A stretch of DNA of 64,000 nt from Luteibacter mycovicinus. GTDB lineage: Bacteria > Pseudomonadota > Gammaproteobacteria > Xanthomonadales > Rhodanobacteraceae. Made by a program: the position numbers and the translations under genes. Location: the NCBI RefSeq assembly GCF_000745235.1, contig NZ_JQNL01000001.1, forward strand, positions 1,054,001 to 1,118,000. Reading direction: 5' to 3'. Shown here piece by piece: positions 50,186-59,818 of this stretch (positions are counted from its first letter, which is position 1; each line of letters begins with the position of its first letter). The notes below the pieces were generated by a model, which was not told the DNA's origin, did no database searches, and saw only the letters and a list, made by a program, of their open reading frames with translations.

Positions 50186-51952
50186 ATGCGCCTTACCAGA
50201 CGCCATGGACTGCTGCTTCTGCCGTGGTTCCTCCTGCCCACGCTCGCGCATGCCGGCATCGTTCTCCGTGTCGACGGTGTCGACGAGAACCTGAAGAACG
50301 CCGTGGTCGCCGGCGTCGACCTCTCCCAGTACGCCAAACGCGACGTCACCGCCGCGCAGGTTCGCCGCCTTTACGAGAAGGCGCCCGACCAGGTGCAGAC
50401 CGCGCTTCGCCCCTACGGCTACTACGAAGCGACGGCGACGGGCGACCTCAACCAGGTCGGCAACGACTGGCAGGTGACGCTGCATGTGGTCCCCGGTACG
50501 CCGGTGAAGATCACGAAGGTGATTGTCACGGTCGATGACGACGCGAAGAAGGTGCCGACGATCCGTCGCGCCGTCCGCGGTGTCGAAAACCTCAAAGACC
50601 AGCCCATGAACGACGGCGCCTACGACGGCGCGCGCGACGCGGTCAGCGGCGCGCTGACCGCCACGGGTTACCTGGACGCCAGGCTCGTCACGCACAGCGT
50701 GGAAGTGAACCGGGCCGAGCACAGCGCCACGGTTAACCTGAAGTGGGAAGCCGGCCAGCGGTATCGGTACGGCCACGTCGTCTTCAAGAACTCGCAGTTC
50801 CGCGACGGTTTCCTCGATCGCTACGTGCCGTTCAAGAGCGGCGACTACTTCTCGCAGGGCCAGCTTCTGGAACTGCAACAGGCGTTGAACGGCGCCGACT
50901 ATTTCGCCGTCGTCAACGTCATCCCCGATACGGACAACGCGAAGGAAGGCACGATCGACATCGACGTCGAACTGGCGCCGGCCAAGCGGACCATCTACAC
51001 GGGCGGTCCGTTCTTCGGCACGGATACCGGCCCCGGCCTGCGCGGCGGTATCGAGAAGCGCTGGATCAACGATCGCGGTCACAAGTGGAAGAATGAGCTG
51101 GTCGTCGCCACACGCCTGAAGACGATCTCCACGCTGTACCAGATCCCCATGCCCGGCCCCAACCAGCGCAGCTTCAACTTCGGCGCGAATTACCGCGACG
51201 CCAACACCGTGACCTCGCAGTCGCGCACGTTGCAGCTGGTCGCCAACGAGACGCGCCTGTGGCATGGCTGGACGCGCACGCTCGGCGTCAGCGCCTTGTC
51301 CGGCACCTTCACCGTCGGCAAGCGTGGCGATGAAGCCGACAGCGCCGCGGGCCTCGAACACGGTCGCAGCACCCTGCTCTACCCCGAGGTGACGCTGAGC
51401 AGGAAGAAGGGCGACAACCCGACCTTCGTGCGCAGCGGCTGGTCGATCACCGTCACCGGACGCAGCACCGTGGGCGGTCTGCTCTCCGACGCCAGCTTCT
51501 CGCAGGTGATCGGCGACGTGAAATGGATTCAGTCGTTCTGGGGCCGCAACCGTCTGATCCTGCGCGGCACCGCCGGCAAGATCTGGACCGACAACTTCAG
51601 CGATCTGCCGCCGCAGCTGCGCTTCTTCGCCGGTGGCGATCGCTCCGTGCGCGGTTACGACTTCGAGAGCATCGGTCCGCGTAACAGCTACGGTCGCGTG
51701 ATCGGTGGCGAAGGTCTGCTGGTCGGCAGCACCGAGGTCGAGCACTACTTCACCCGCAACTGGGGCATGGCCGCCTTCGTCGACGCCGGCAACGCGTTCA
51801 CGGGCACCGATTACAGCCCGCGCATCGGCGCCGGTTTGGGCGTCCGCTGGCTGTCACCGGTCGGCATGATCCGCGCGGATGTCGGCGTGCCGGTCGGCGA
51901 CAAGAACGAACACGGCATCCACCTTCACGTCGTCATCGGGCCCGACCTGTGA
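50186..51952 (+). CDS. tamA: TamA: Omp85-family outer-membrane assembly protein
   Basis: A 588-residue outer-membrane protein. Signal peptide (RRHGLLLLPWFLLPTLAHA), three POTRA-like modules (about 25-260, with YEATATGDLNQVGNDWQVTL), then a 16-strand barrel with the Omp85 signature FFAGGDRSVRGYDFESIGP and a terminal GIHLHVVIGPDL strand. TamA works with TamB in inserting certain outer-membrane proteins and in lipid transport to the outer membrane. The ATG at 50186 (AGGA ahead) begins the signal peptide. The tamB start overlaps its stop by four bases. Confidence 0.95.
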   Translation: MRLTRRHGLLLLPWFLLPTLAHAGIVLRVDGVDENLKNAVVAGVDLSQYAKRDVTAAQVRRLYEKAPDQVQTALRPYGYYEATATGDLNQVGNDWQVTLHVVPGTPVKITKVIVTVDDDAKKVPTIRRAVRGVENLKDQPMNDGAYDGARDAVSGALTATGYLDARLVTHSVEVNRAEHSATVNLKWEAGQRYRYGHVVFKNSQFRDGFLDRYVPFKSGDYFSQGQLLELQQALNGADYFAVVNVIPDTDNAKEGTIDIDVELAPAKRTIYTGGPFFGTDTGPGLRGGIEKRWINDRGHKWKNELVVATRLKTISTLYQIPMPGPNQRSFNFGANYRDANTVTSQSRTLQLVANETRLWHGWTRTLGVSALSGTFTVGKRGDEADSAAGLEHGRSTLLYPEVTLSRKKGDNPTFVRSGWSITVTGRSTVGGLLSDASFSQVIGDVKWIQSFWGRNRLILRGTAGKIWTDNFSDLPPQLRFFAGGDRSVRGYDFESIGPRNSYGRVIGGEGLLVGSTEVEHYFTRNWGMAAFVDAGNAFTGTDYSPRIGAGLGVRWLSPVGMIRADVGVPVGDKNEHGIHLHVVIGPDL

Positions 51953-54900
51953 GCAGCACCGGCATGAAATGGTTTCTCCGTATCGGTATCGCGCTCGGTG
52001 CGCTGCTGCTCGTCGTCGTGCTGGCCTTGTGGTGGATGGTCGGCACGGCATCCGGCCTGCGCTTTGCGCTCGCCCGTGCACAGGGTTTCACCGACAACGC
52101 CCTGACCGTCGACAAAGCCGAAGGTCGTCTCGCCGGCCCGCTCGATCTCGCTGGCGTCCGCTACCGCGACGGAAAGGGCATGGACGTGCGCGTCGCGTCG
52201 GCGCACCTCGACTTCTCGTTCGGCGCACTGCTGCGCAAGACGGCGCACGTGTACACGCTCACCGCCGACGGGATCGACGTGGCGCTGGGCCCCAGCGAGC
52301 CCGACACGCAGCCGTCCGAGCCGTTCTCGCTCAAGCCGCCGCTCGACATCGTGCTGGACAAGGTCAAGGTCGGGCACGTCCGCGTGACCCGGCAGGGCCA
52401 GCCGCTGTTCGAGTCCAACTCGCTTGATCTCGCCGGGTCATGGACCGCGAAAGGCATTGCCCTGAAGACGCTCGCGCTGCGTGCGCCCGATGGTCAGGCC
52501 GACCTCGGTGGCACGCTGGCGGTGGGCAAGAACTATCAGGGTGACGGCAAGGCCAGCTTCCGCTGGAAAATCGGCGATATCGATTACGCGGGCAATGTCG
52601 AAGCGCATAGCGACGGCGACAAGGCCCACACCATCGTCAAGCTCACGCTCCCGCTCGTCGCGCAGGTCGATGCGAATCTGACGCAGAGCGGCGACTTCCC
52701 GTGGACGGCGTCCATCGACGCGCCCCGCTTCGATCCCAAGCCGCTGATCGGCGACAGCAGCCTGACCTCGCTCGGCCTGGCCGTGAAAGGCAGCGGCGAC
52801 CGCTACGGCGCCAACCTCACCGGCGATCTCGACCTCAACGATTACAGGGTGCATCTCGCCCCGCTGAAGGCCGCGTTCGACCACGAGTACAAGCGCCTGA
52901 CGCTGGACGAACTCACGGTCGGCTCACCGCAGGTCAAGGGGTCGCTCACGGCAAAGGGCACCGTGGAGATTGCCGCCACGCCGTTGTCGGCGGATCTCGC
53001 GCTCAACTGGAAGGACGTACTGGTCCCGGCCAGCGTCGCCGGCCAGGATCTCGCCAGCACCGGCCAGCTCGGGTTCAAGGGCAGCGCCGAGGCGTACCAC
53101 GCCGCGGGCGATATCGACATCGGCCCGCCCGGTCACGTCGGCAAGTTCACGCTCGATGTCGACGGCAAGCCCGACCTCATCACGATGCACACCGTGCAGC
53201 TCAAGCAGGCCAACGGCAGCCTCGGCGCCAGCGGCACGCTGACGCTGCAGCCCGCGCTCGCGTGGAAACTCGACGTCAAGGGCGACCGCTTCGATCCTGG
53301 CCAGTTGCTTGCCGAATGGCCGGGTGCGCTGAATCTCGACATGTCGACCGAAGGTCGTCTGGTCGACAACCAGCCGCTGGGCACGCTCACGCTGCGCAAG
53401 CTCGACGGCACACTGCGCCAGCGTCCGCTGCGCGGCAACGGCGAGCTCACACTGAAACCCAGCGAAGTCGTCAACGGCACGCTCGACGTTGCCTCCGGCG
53501 GCAGCACGATCCGTCTGGATGCCAGGGGCGACACTTCGAACGACGCGACGCTGAAGCTCGCCATCGCCTCGCTCGGGGACTGGCTGCCTGACGCGGGTGG
53601 ACGCGTGCAGGGTGACATTTCGGCGAAGGGCAATGTGCCGAAGCTTGCGGTGAAAGCGAACGTGCGCGGCAGCGCCATCGTCTACGCAGGGCAGAAGATC
53701 GACGCATTGACCGTCGATGCCGATGTGCCCGACGTGAGCGCGCCGGGCGGCAAGCTCGCCGTTGTCGGTACCGGCGTCAATGCGGGTGGGTTGCTGTTCG
53801 AGCGCCTTGCCGTCAACGCCAACGGCACGCAAGAGAAGCACCAGCTTAGTATCGACGCGAAGGGCCGCCCGCTCACCGCCGACCTGCAGCTGTCGGGCGG
53901 CCTGCGCGACGGCGCCTGGAACGGCACGCTGTCCACGCTCAACATCGACTACCAGAACCTGCCGCGCTGGCGCCTGCAGAACGCGAGCCAGCTCGCGTAC
54001 AAGGACGGCGCGATGAGCATGAGCGATCTGTGCCTCACGGCCGGCGATCCGCTGCTCTGTGTGGCTGCCAAGCAGGACAAGGGTGGCAACCTCGACGCGA
54101 GCTACCGCCTGCGTCAGGTGCCGCTGGCCTTGCTCATGACCGCCGCCGAGGCGTCGGACAGCCCGATGCGTGCCGACGGCATCATCGAAGGTGACGGCAG
54201 CATTCGTCGCACCGCCGCCGGCGCCCTGTCAGGTCAGGCGAATGTTCACTCCGCACACGGCACGGTCGCTTATGCCGACCACGCCGACCAGCCTCTGCTG
54301 GTATACGACAACCTGACGGCCAATGCGCAGCTTGCGCCCGATAATCAGCGTTTGACGCTCAGCGCCAACCTCAATGACGGCGGTACGCTGGCCGGCAACG
54401 TATCGCTCACCGGCGCGCAGCAGGCGCTCGGCGGCAACGTTGCGCTGCATCTGAAGAACCTTGGCCTCATCGAGCTGTTCACGACGGAACTCGCCGAAGT
54501 GAAGGGCGGCCTCGATGCGAACTTCAACCTCGGCGGCACCGTTGCCAATCCTGCCGTCACCGGCCAGGCCGTGGTCGATAGCTTCGCGGCGGAAGTACCG
54601 AGCGCCGGCCTCAAGCTGAAGGACGGCCGCTTCAGCGTAAACACCACCGATGCGAAGAACTTCGCTGTCGACGGTACGGTGCGCTCCGGCGACGGCACGC
54701 TCGGCATCAAAGGCACCGCGCTGATCGGTACCGGCGCGACAATGCGCATCGGCGTGGAAGGCTCCAAATTCACCGCCGTCGACATCCCCGCGGCGAAGGC
54801 GATCATTTCGCCCAACCTGACGATCGTGCAGGATGCGAAGGGCATGAACGTCACCGGCAAGGTCGGTATCGATCTGGCGGACGTCAACGTCGAGCGACTG

Positions 54901-55710
54901 CCCGGTTCCGGCGCGACCAAGGCGTCGCCCGACGTCGTGGTCGTCGATGACAAACAGCAGGAGGCCGCCGCTGAAGCGACGCCGATCAGCGCGGATATCC
55001 GCGTCGATCTGGGGCAGAAGGTTCACCTGGTCGGTTTCGGCATCGATGGTCGTATCACCGGTCAGCTCGATGTACGTGAGCGCCCGGGTCGTGCGACGAC
55101 GGGTCAGGGCCAGATCGGCGTCGACGGTACCTATAAGGCCTACGGTCAGGACCTGAAGATCGAACAGGGTCAGCTGTTGTTCGCCAGCACGCCCATCGAC
55201 AATCCCGGCCTCAATATCCGCGCGGCGCGTACGCTCAACCCGAATGCCACGATCGACGACGGGCAGAAGGTCGGCCTGTACGTCTCCGGCACCGCGCAGC
55301 GCCCCATCCTCACCGTGTTCTCGAACCCCGTGATGGAACAGTCCGATGCCCTCTCCTACCTCGTCACCGGCAAGCCGCTGTCGCAGGTGAAGGGTGGCGA
55401 AGGGAACATGGTGGGTGCCGCCGCGCAGGCGCTGGGCTCGGCCGCTGGCGACCTGCTGGCGAAGAGTGTCGGCTCGAAGATCGGTGTCGACGACATCGGC
55501 GTATCGAACAACGATGCGCTAGGTGGCACCTCGGCATTCACCGTGGGCAAGTACCTCTCACCCCGGCTCTACCTCAGCTACGGCGTGGGCCTGTTCGACC
55601 CGGGTCAGGTCATCACCCTGCGCTACCTCTTCAGCCACAAGTGGAACTTCGAAGCGCAGAACGCGACAGACTTCAGCCGCGCCAGCCTCAACTACCGCCT
55701 CGAACGCTGA
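51949..55710 (+). CDS. tamB: TamB: inner-membrane anchored translocation/lipid-transport protein
   Basis: A 1253-residue protein with one N-terminal anchor (FLRIGIALGALLLVVVLAL) and a very long beta-helical body of repeated 8-20 residue strands (GTLTLQPALAWKLDVKG, NGELTLKPSEVVNGTLDV and many others), which forms a periplasm-spanning groove. The C-terminal TamB domain is present (GQIGVDGTYKAYGQDLKIEQ, QSDALSYLVTGKPLSQV, KYLSPRLYLSYGVGLF, ending FSRASLNYRLER). The GTG at 51949 overlaps tamA; ATG 51964 is an alternative start. Related AsmA-like proteins carry phospholipids to the outer membrane. A hairpin follows. Confidence 0.95.
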   Translation: MSSTGMKWFLRIGIALGALLLVVVLALWWMVGTASGLRFALARAQGFTDNALTVDKAEGRLAGPLDLAGVRYRDGKGMDVRVASAHLDFSFGALLRKTAHVYTLTADGIDVALGPSEPDTQPSEPFSLKPPLDIVLDKVKVGHVRVTRQGQPLFESNSLDLAGSWTAKGIALKTLALRAPDGQADLGGTLAVGKNYQGDGKASFRWKIGDIDYAGNVEAHSDGDKAHTIVKLTLPLVAQVDANLTQSGDFPWTASIDAPRFDPKPLIGDSSLTSLGLAVKGSGDRYGANLTGDLDLNDYRVHLAPLKAAFDHEYKRLTLDELTVGSPQVKGSLTAKGTVEIAATPLSADLALNWKDVLVPASVAGQDLASTGQLGFKGSAEAYHAAGDIDIGPPGHVGKFTLDVDGKPDLITMHTVQLKQANGSLGASGTLTLQPALAWKLDVKGDRFDPGQLLAEWPGALNLDMSTEGRLVDNQPLGTLTLRKLDGTLRQRPLRGNGELTLKPSEVVNGTLDVASGGSTIRLDARGDTSNDATLKLAIASLGDWLPDAGGRVQGDISAKGNVPKLAVKANVRGSAIVYAGQKIDALTVDADVPDVSAPGGKLAVVGTGVNAGGLLFERLAVNANGTQEKHQLSIDAKGRPLTADLQLSGGLRDGAWNGTLSTLNIDYQNLPRWRLQNASQLAYKDGAMSMSDLCLTAGDPLLCVAAKQDKGGNLDASYRLRQVPLALLMTAAEASDSPMRADGIIEGDGSIRRTAAGALSGQANVHSAHGTVAYADHADQPLLVYDNLTANAQLAPDNQRLTLSANLNDGGTLAGNVSLTGAQQALGGNVALHLKNLGLIELFTTELAEVKGGLDANFNLGGTVANPAVTGQAVVDSFAAEVPSAGLKLKDGRFSVNTTDAKNFAVDGTVRSGDGTLGIKGTALIGTGATMRIGVEGSKFTAVDIPAAKAIISPNLTIVQDAKGMNVTGKVGIDLADVNVERLPGSGATKASPDVVVVDDKQQEAAAEATPISADIRVDLGQKVHLVGFGIDGRITGQLDVRERPGRATTGQGQIGVDGTYKAYGQDLKIEQGQLLFASTPIDNPGLNIRAARTLNPNATIDDGQKVGLYVSGTAQRPILTVFSNPVMEQSDALSYLVTGKPLSQVKGGEGNMVGAAAQALGSAAGDLLAKSVGSKIGVDDIGVSNNDALGGTSAFTVGKYLSPRLYLSYGVGLFDPGQVITLRYLFSHKWNFEAQNATDFSRASLNYRLER

Positions 55711-55716
55711 CCGATG

Positions 55717-55742
55717 GTGCCGCGTCCCCCAGGCCGCGGCAC
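55717..55742 (+). terminator. Hairpin after tamB, possible terminator
   Basis: GTGCCGCG and CGCGGCAC enclose a 10-base loop 6 bases after the tamB stop. There is no T-run. Confidence 0.5.
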
Positions 55743-55748
55743 ACAAAG

Positions 55749-55773
55749 GTAGGAGCCAGCCTGCTGGCGAACC
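55749..55773 (+). repeat. REP sequence
   Basis: GTAGGAGCCAGCCTGCTGGC followed by GAACC: GTAG head and 7-base palindrome, between tamB and the oxidoreductase gene. Confidence 0.75.
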
Positions 55774-55881
55774 CTCAACGCCGCTAAAGCCGACGAGGCG
55801 ATGCCTCACACGTGGTTCCCACCCCCATCACGATCCACATGATTCCCTCGTCCCGATGGATACAGATATCGGAGACGAGTC

Positions 55882-58176
55882 ATGACATCCCGCAAAGCCG
55901 AAGAGATCCAGCACGAAGGCGCTTCCGGTGGCTGGGGCTCCGTCTCCGGTATGGCCAAGGTGCTCCTGCGAGAAAAGCCAACGCCGGCCTCCCTCGACAC
56001 CCTGCTTCACCAGAACAAACCCCACGGCTTCATGTGTACATCGTGCGCCTGGGGCAAGCCAAAACATCCGCACAAATTCGAATTCTGCGAGAACGGCGCC
56101 AAGTCGACCCTATGGGAGCTGACATCGGATCGCTGCACGCCCGACTTCTTCGCCGCCCATACGGTTACGGAGTTGCTCGGCTGGCAGGACTACGACCTCG
56201 AAATGCAGGGTCGCCTGACCGAGCCCATGCGCTACGACGCGGCGACGGATAAATACCTCGCCTGCACCTGGGACGAAGCTTTCACAGGCATCGGAGCGAC
56301 ACTCAGGACGCTGGACCCGAAGTCCGTTATTTTCTACGCCTCCGGCAAGTCCGCACTCGAACAGTCCTACCTCTACGGACTTACCGCGCGCTTCTACGGC
56401 AACAACAACCTGCCCGACAGCTCGAACATGTGTCACGAAACGACCTCGGTCGGCCTGAAGCAGGTCATCGGGTCACCGGTCGGCACCTGCATACTCGAAG
56501 ACTTCGAGACGTGCGACGTGATCCTCTACTTCGGCCAGAACCCGGGCACCAACAGTCCGCGCTTTCTCCATCCGCTGCAGGAAGCCGTTAAGCGGGGCTG
56601 CAAGATCCTCACGTTCAATCCCGTACGCGAACAAGGCTTGGTTCGCTTCATCAATCCGCAGAACCCGATGCAGATGCTGAGCGGCCACGCCACCGAGCTG
56701 TCGCACATGTATCTGCAGGTGCGCCCGGGCGGCGACATCGCGGCAATGATGGGTATGTGCAAGCATGCGTTCGCCCTCGATGCGGCCCGTCGCGAAGGTG
56801 GCGAAGACGGTGTCTTCGACCGTGACTTCATCGCCCAGCACACCAGCGAGTTCGACGACTTCGCCACGAAGGTACATGCGACCGCGTGGCACGATATCGA
56901 ACGCGAATCCGGTCTTACGCGTGCGGACCTCGAAGCCGCCGCGGACGTCTACGCCACCGCGAAGAACGTCATTGCCGTCTACGGCATGGGACTGACGCAG
57001 CATGTCCACGGAACTCAGTCCATCGGCATGCTGGTGAACATGCTGCTGCTTGGCGGTCATATCGGCCGCGACGGGGCGGGCGCATGCCCGGTGCGTGGTC
57101 ATTCCAACGTTCAGGGCCAGCGTACGGTCGGCATCTCGGAGAAGCCGGAGCTGGTACCGCTCGATGTCCTTGCAAGGCAGTTCGACTTCGAGCCGCCGCG
57201 CGACAAGGGTATGGGTACGGTGGAAACCTGCGAAGGCATTCTCGCCGGCACGGTGAAAGGATTTATCAGCCTTGGGGGCAATTTCGTCCGAGCCATTCCC
57301 GACCAGGAGATCGTGGAGACCGCGTGGTCCGCGCAGGCGATCACGGTCTATATCGCGACCAAGCTCAATCGCAGCCATCTCGTGCATGGCAAGGCCTCCT
57401 ATCTCCTGCCCTGCCTCGCGCGTTCCGAGGACGACGTGCAGGCGTCGGGAAGCCAGTCCGTATCGATGGAGGACAGCTTCAGCCACATCCATGGCTCGAT
57501 CGGCAAGCGGAAACCGGCCAGTGAGCACCTGCGATCCGAGGTCGCCATCGTCGCCGGCATCGCCAAGGCGACGCTGCCTCCCAACCCGACATGGCGCTGG
57601 GATGAGTGGACCGCCGACTACGGCAAGATCCGCGATCTGATCGAAGCGACGTACCCGGACCAGTTCAAGGATTACAACGCGCGCATGTTCGATGCCGGCG
57701 GCTTCTATCGCGGGAATCCGGCGCGTGAACGTGACTGGAAAACAGAGACCGGCAAGGCAAGGTTCACCACGCCGACCGTCCTCTCGGCCGTCGGCGTCGG
57801 TGACGCGCCTGGCCGGTACCACCTGATCACGATGCGGTCCAACGATCAGTTCAACACGACGATCTACGGACATAGTGACCGGTTGCGTGGGCTCGAGGGC
57901 TCGCGATCCGTGTTGCTGATGAACCCGCAGGATATCGAGCGCGATGGGCTCCACGTGGGTGACGTGGTGACGCTGGTTGGCGATGCTGGCGACGGCGCCG
58001 AACGGTCGGTGGGAGGCCTCACCGTTACGGCGTTCAATCTGCCTTCGGGCTGCGTCGGCGGGTACTACCCGGAAATGAACCCGCTTATGCCCTTGTGGTA
58101 CCACGACGTGGATTCGAAGACGCCCGCGGCCAAGGGCGTGCCGGTGCGAATCTCCGTCGGAAAAGAACCCACATGA
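55882..58176 (+). CDS. FdhF/YdeP family molybdopterin oxidoreductase
   Basis: A 764-residue cytoplasmic protein related to E. coli YdeP and formate dehydrogenase H. The N-terminus has the family motif CTSCAWGKPKHPHKFEFCEN, with a CxxC pair and one more cysteine in place of the usual four-cysteine [4Fe-4S] motif. Molybdopterin-guanine-dinucleotide binding segments include NNLPDSSNMCHETTSVGL, ILYFGQNPGTNSPRF and the C-terminal MRSNDQFNTTIYGHSDRLRG. Length is typical (YdeP 759). YdeP affects acid resistance in E. coli; the substrate is unknown. No fdhD or molybdenum-cofactor gene is adjacent. Its start is the ATG at 55882 behind a GGAGACGAG leader. Confidence 0.88.
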   Translation: MTSRKAEEIQHEGASGGWGSVSGMAKVLLREKPTPASLDTLLHQNKPHGFMCTSCAWGKPKHPHKFEFCENGAKSTLWELTSDRCTPDFFAAHTVTELLGWQDYDLEMQGRLTEPMRYDAATDKYLACTWDEAFTGIGATLRTLDPKSVIFYASGKSALEQSYLYGLTARFYGNNNLPDSSNMCHETTSVGLKQVIGSPVGTCILEDFETCDVILYFGQNPGTNSPRFLHPLQEAVKRGCKILTFNPVREQGLVRFINPQNPMQMLSGHATELSHMYLQVRPGGDIAAMMGMCKHAFALDAARREGGEDGVFDRDFIAQHTSEFDDFATKVHATAWHDIERESGLTRADLEAAADVYATAKNVIAVYGMGLTQHVHGTQSIGMLVNMLLLGGHIGRDGAGACPVRGHSNVQGQRTVGISEKPELVPLDVLARQFDFEPPRDKGMGTVETCEGILAGTVKGFISLGGNFVRAIPDQEIVETAWSAQAITVYIATKLNRSHLVHGKASYLLPCLARSEDDVQASGSQSVSMEDSFSHIHGSIGKRKPASEHLRSEVAIVAGIAKATLPPNPTWRWDEWTADYGKIRDLIEATYPDQFKDYNARMFDAGGFYRGNPARERDWKTETGKARFTTPTVLSAVGVGDAPGRYHLITMRSNDQFNTTIYGHSDRLRGLEGSRSVLLMNPQDIERDGLHVGDVVTLVGDAGDGAERSVGGLTVTAFNLPSGCVGGYYPEMNPLMPLWYHDVDSKTPAAKGVPVRISVGKEPT

Positions 58177-58260
58177 TCGGAGGACGCGGGATCAGCGCAC
58201 GCGTGCGTCTCCGTCCTTATTGAAATGCCGATCGGTGGACGAACGCGGAAAATGTGCGGG

Positions 58261-58662
58261 TCAAGCGTGCCGAGAAAAATACTCTTTCGCCCGCCGGTTG
58301 ACGTAGAAATAGAGAGCAATCGCCGTCAGCTGCGCTACGCCAAACAATAGAGATGAAACGACTTCCCACTCATCGAAGGGAATCCTATTGATGGCCTGGA
58401 CAGCGAACGCGCATGGGTACAGAAGCAAAAATCCCAGCAGGTAGCACTCTCGGCTGAACCGGGCACGCTTGAGGATCATCACTCCGGATCCGACCAAGGT
58501 GCTGATCGCCAGTGTGAACAGCTCCCCGCTTCCGTTCGTCCACCACTCATGGGCACCTATACTGCGATCTCCGATCATGGCACCCCCAGGCAGAATCGTG
58601 GCGATCACGAAAGCGCCCGATGCCAAGGAGATAGCCGTCAGGAATCTCAGAATGCCAGGCAT
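58261..58662 (-). CDS. Small membrane protein of unknown function, low GC
   Basis: A 133-residue protein with four predicted membrane helices (FLTAISLASGAFVIATIL, LFTLAISTLVGSGVMIL, YLLGFLLLYPCAFAV, VVSSLLFGVAQLTAIALYF) and a basic tail (NRRAKEYFSRHA). No family recognised. The start at ATG 58662 is a guess; the frame continues upstream to possible GTG (58692) or TTG (58716) starts, and none has a convincing ribosome site. Base and codon use is visibly richer in A and T than in neighbours, suggesting recent acquisition. It lies alone between convergent ydeP-like and the chemotaxis operon end. Confidence 0.55.
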   Translation of the reverse strand: MPGILRFLTAISLASGAFVIATILPGGAMIGDRSIGAHEWWTNGSGELFTLAISTLVGSGVMILKRARFSRECYLLGFLLLYPCAFAVQAINRIPFDEWEVVSSLLFGVAQLTAIALYFYVNRRAKEYFSRHA

Positions 58663-58818
58663 CGATTTGAGCTCACTCACAAGTTGGGTCACATCGCAGA
58701 AGAGGCTGTCGTTCAAGTATCACGCAACGCCTCCGGCTGCGAGAGCAATATGCCGGCGGTGAATTGTTTTTCAGCCGCATCTGCAAGGTTCGCAGATCGC
58801 CCGGTGACGCAATTGAAA

Positions 58819-59223
58819 TCAGCGCCCCGAATGCAACCGATGCAGCAACTCAGCCTCAGTCAACGAAATCCCACATGTCTCCGCAATGTCCTTCGGCGAA
58901 GCCCCCTGCCGGGCCAGTCGCTGCGCGAGTGCCAGCGACCGGTCACTCGTGCTCCCCGGCTCGGAAGCAATCGTCACCGTCGGCGCACGACGCACCTGCT
59001 CTTCAATATCGCCAAGGCGATTCTCGAGGCGACGAAGCATCGTGTTGAGCGCCGTCGGATCGATGGCGGGTTCGGCCAGCGGTGCGGGAGTCTGCACGGG
59101 TTCGGTGACGGGCGCGGGTGCCGGTTTCGCGGGCGCGTTACCGAGGCGGCGGAACACCAGCAGCAGGCCGACCAGGTTCAGGGCGGCGAGTGCGATGAGG
59201 ATGTATCCGACGATCGGGTTCAT
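58819..59223 (-). CDS. DUF2802 family membrane protein of the chemotaxis operon
   Basis: A 134-residue protein: N-terminal helix (IVGYILIALAALNLVGLLLV), a Pro/Ala/Glu linker, a coiled coil (LNTMLRRLENRLGDIEEQVR) and a C-terminal helix-turn-helix-like part (ALAQRLARQGASPKDIAETC) that resembles the DUF2802 end. Such genes close the chemotaxis operon after cheW in Pseudomonas and Vibrio. Function is unknown. It is separated from cheW by 145 bases containing a REP, so it may have its own expression level. Confidence 0.75.
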   Translation of the reverse strand: MNPIVGYILIALAALNLVGLLLVFRRLGNAPAKPAPAPVTEPVQTPAPLAEPAIDPTALNTMLRRLENRLGDIEEQVRRAPTVTIASEPGSTSDRSLALAQRLARQGASPKDIAETCGISLTEAELLHRLHSGR

Positions 59224-59312
59224 GCGGGGTGGCTTCCGGGGTTAGCGGGGACACGGTAACTCAGTGGGGGGGAATTCTGAAGATGCAGGTTTGTGCGGTG
59301 GTGGGAGGCCTG

Positions 59313-59335
59313 TCGCCAGCAGGGCTGGCTCCTAC
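59313..59335 (-). repeat. REP sequence between cheW and the DUF2802 gene
   Basis: Minus strand GTAGGAGCCAGCCCTGCTGG followed by CGA: GTAG head with 7-base palindrome. Likely lowers transcription into the last gene. Confidence 0.8.
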
Positions 59336-59368
59336 AAAGAGCGGGGGCGGTAACCTCTGCCGCCGCAG

Positions 59369-59818
59369 TCAGGCGCGGCAGAGGCGGGGGACGTCGACGA
59401 GGGCGATGAAGCCGTCGTCGCGGGTGATGACGCCGGTGACGGGGTCGTCGCGGCGGTTCGCGCGGCCGGGCGGTGGCGGGTCGACTTCGTCGGCGTCGAA
59501 CTGAAGCATCTCTCCGATCACGTCGATGAGCATGCCGACCGCCGTTCCGCTGTCTTCGAAGACGATGACGCGGCGCGCGTCTTCCGCGCCCGGTTCGAGT
59601 GCGCCGTCGAGGCCGAAGCGGCGACGGCCGTCCAGCACGGGTACGATCTGACCGCGCAGGTTGACGATGCCGAGAACGTCTTCAGGACCACCCGGCACCG
59701 GCGTGATGTCACCCGGACGGATGACTTCGCGCACGCTGTTCAGCGCCACGGCGTAACGCTGCCCCTTGAGTGAAAAGCCCAGCCAGGCGCCCTGCGCGTT
59801 GTGTTGCGAGTCGGTCAC
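59369..59818 (-). CDS. cheW: CheW chemotaxis coupling protein
   Basis: A 149-residue CheW that couples receptors to CheA. WLGFSLKGQRYAVALNSVRE, VLGIVNLRGQIVPVLDGRRR, VGMLIDVIGEMLQFDADEVD are standard CheW segments. The start is GTG 59818, overlapping the stop of the upstream gene by four bases; the longer open frame is out of family. The C-terminus ends in a helix VDVPRLC. Confidence 0.93.
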   Translation of the reverse strand: MTDSQHNAQGAWLGFSLKGQRYAVALNSVREVIRPGDITPVPGGPEDVLGIVNLRGQIVPVLDGRRRFGLDGALEPGAEDARRVIVFEDSGTAVGMLIDVIGEMLQFDADEVDPPPPGRANRRDDPVTGVITRDDGFIALVDVPRLCRA

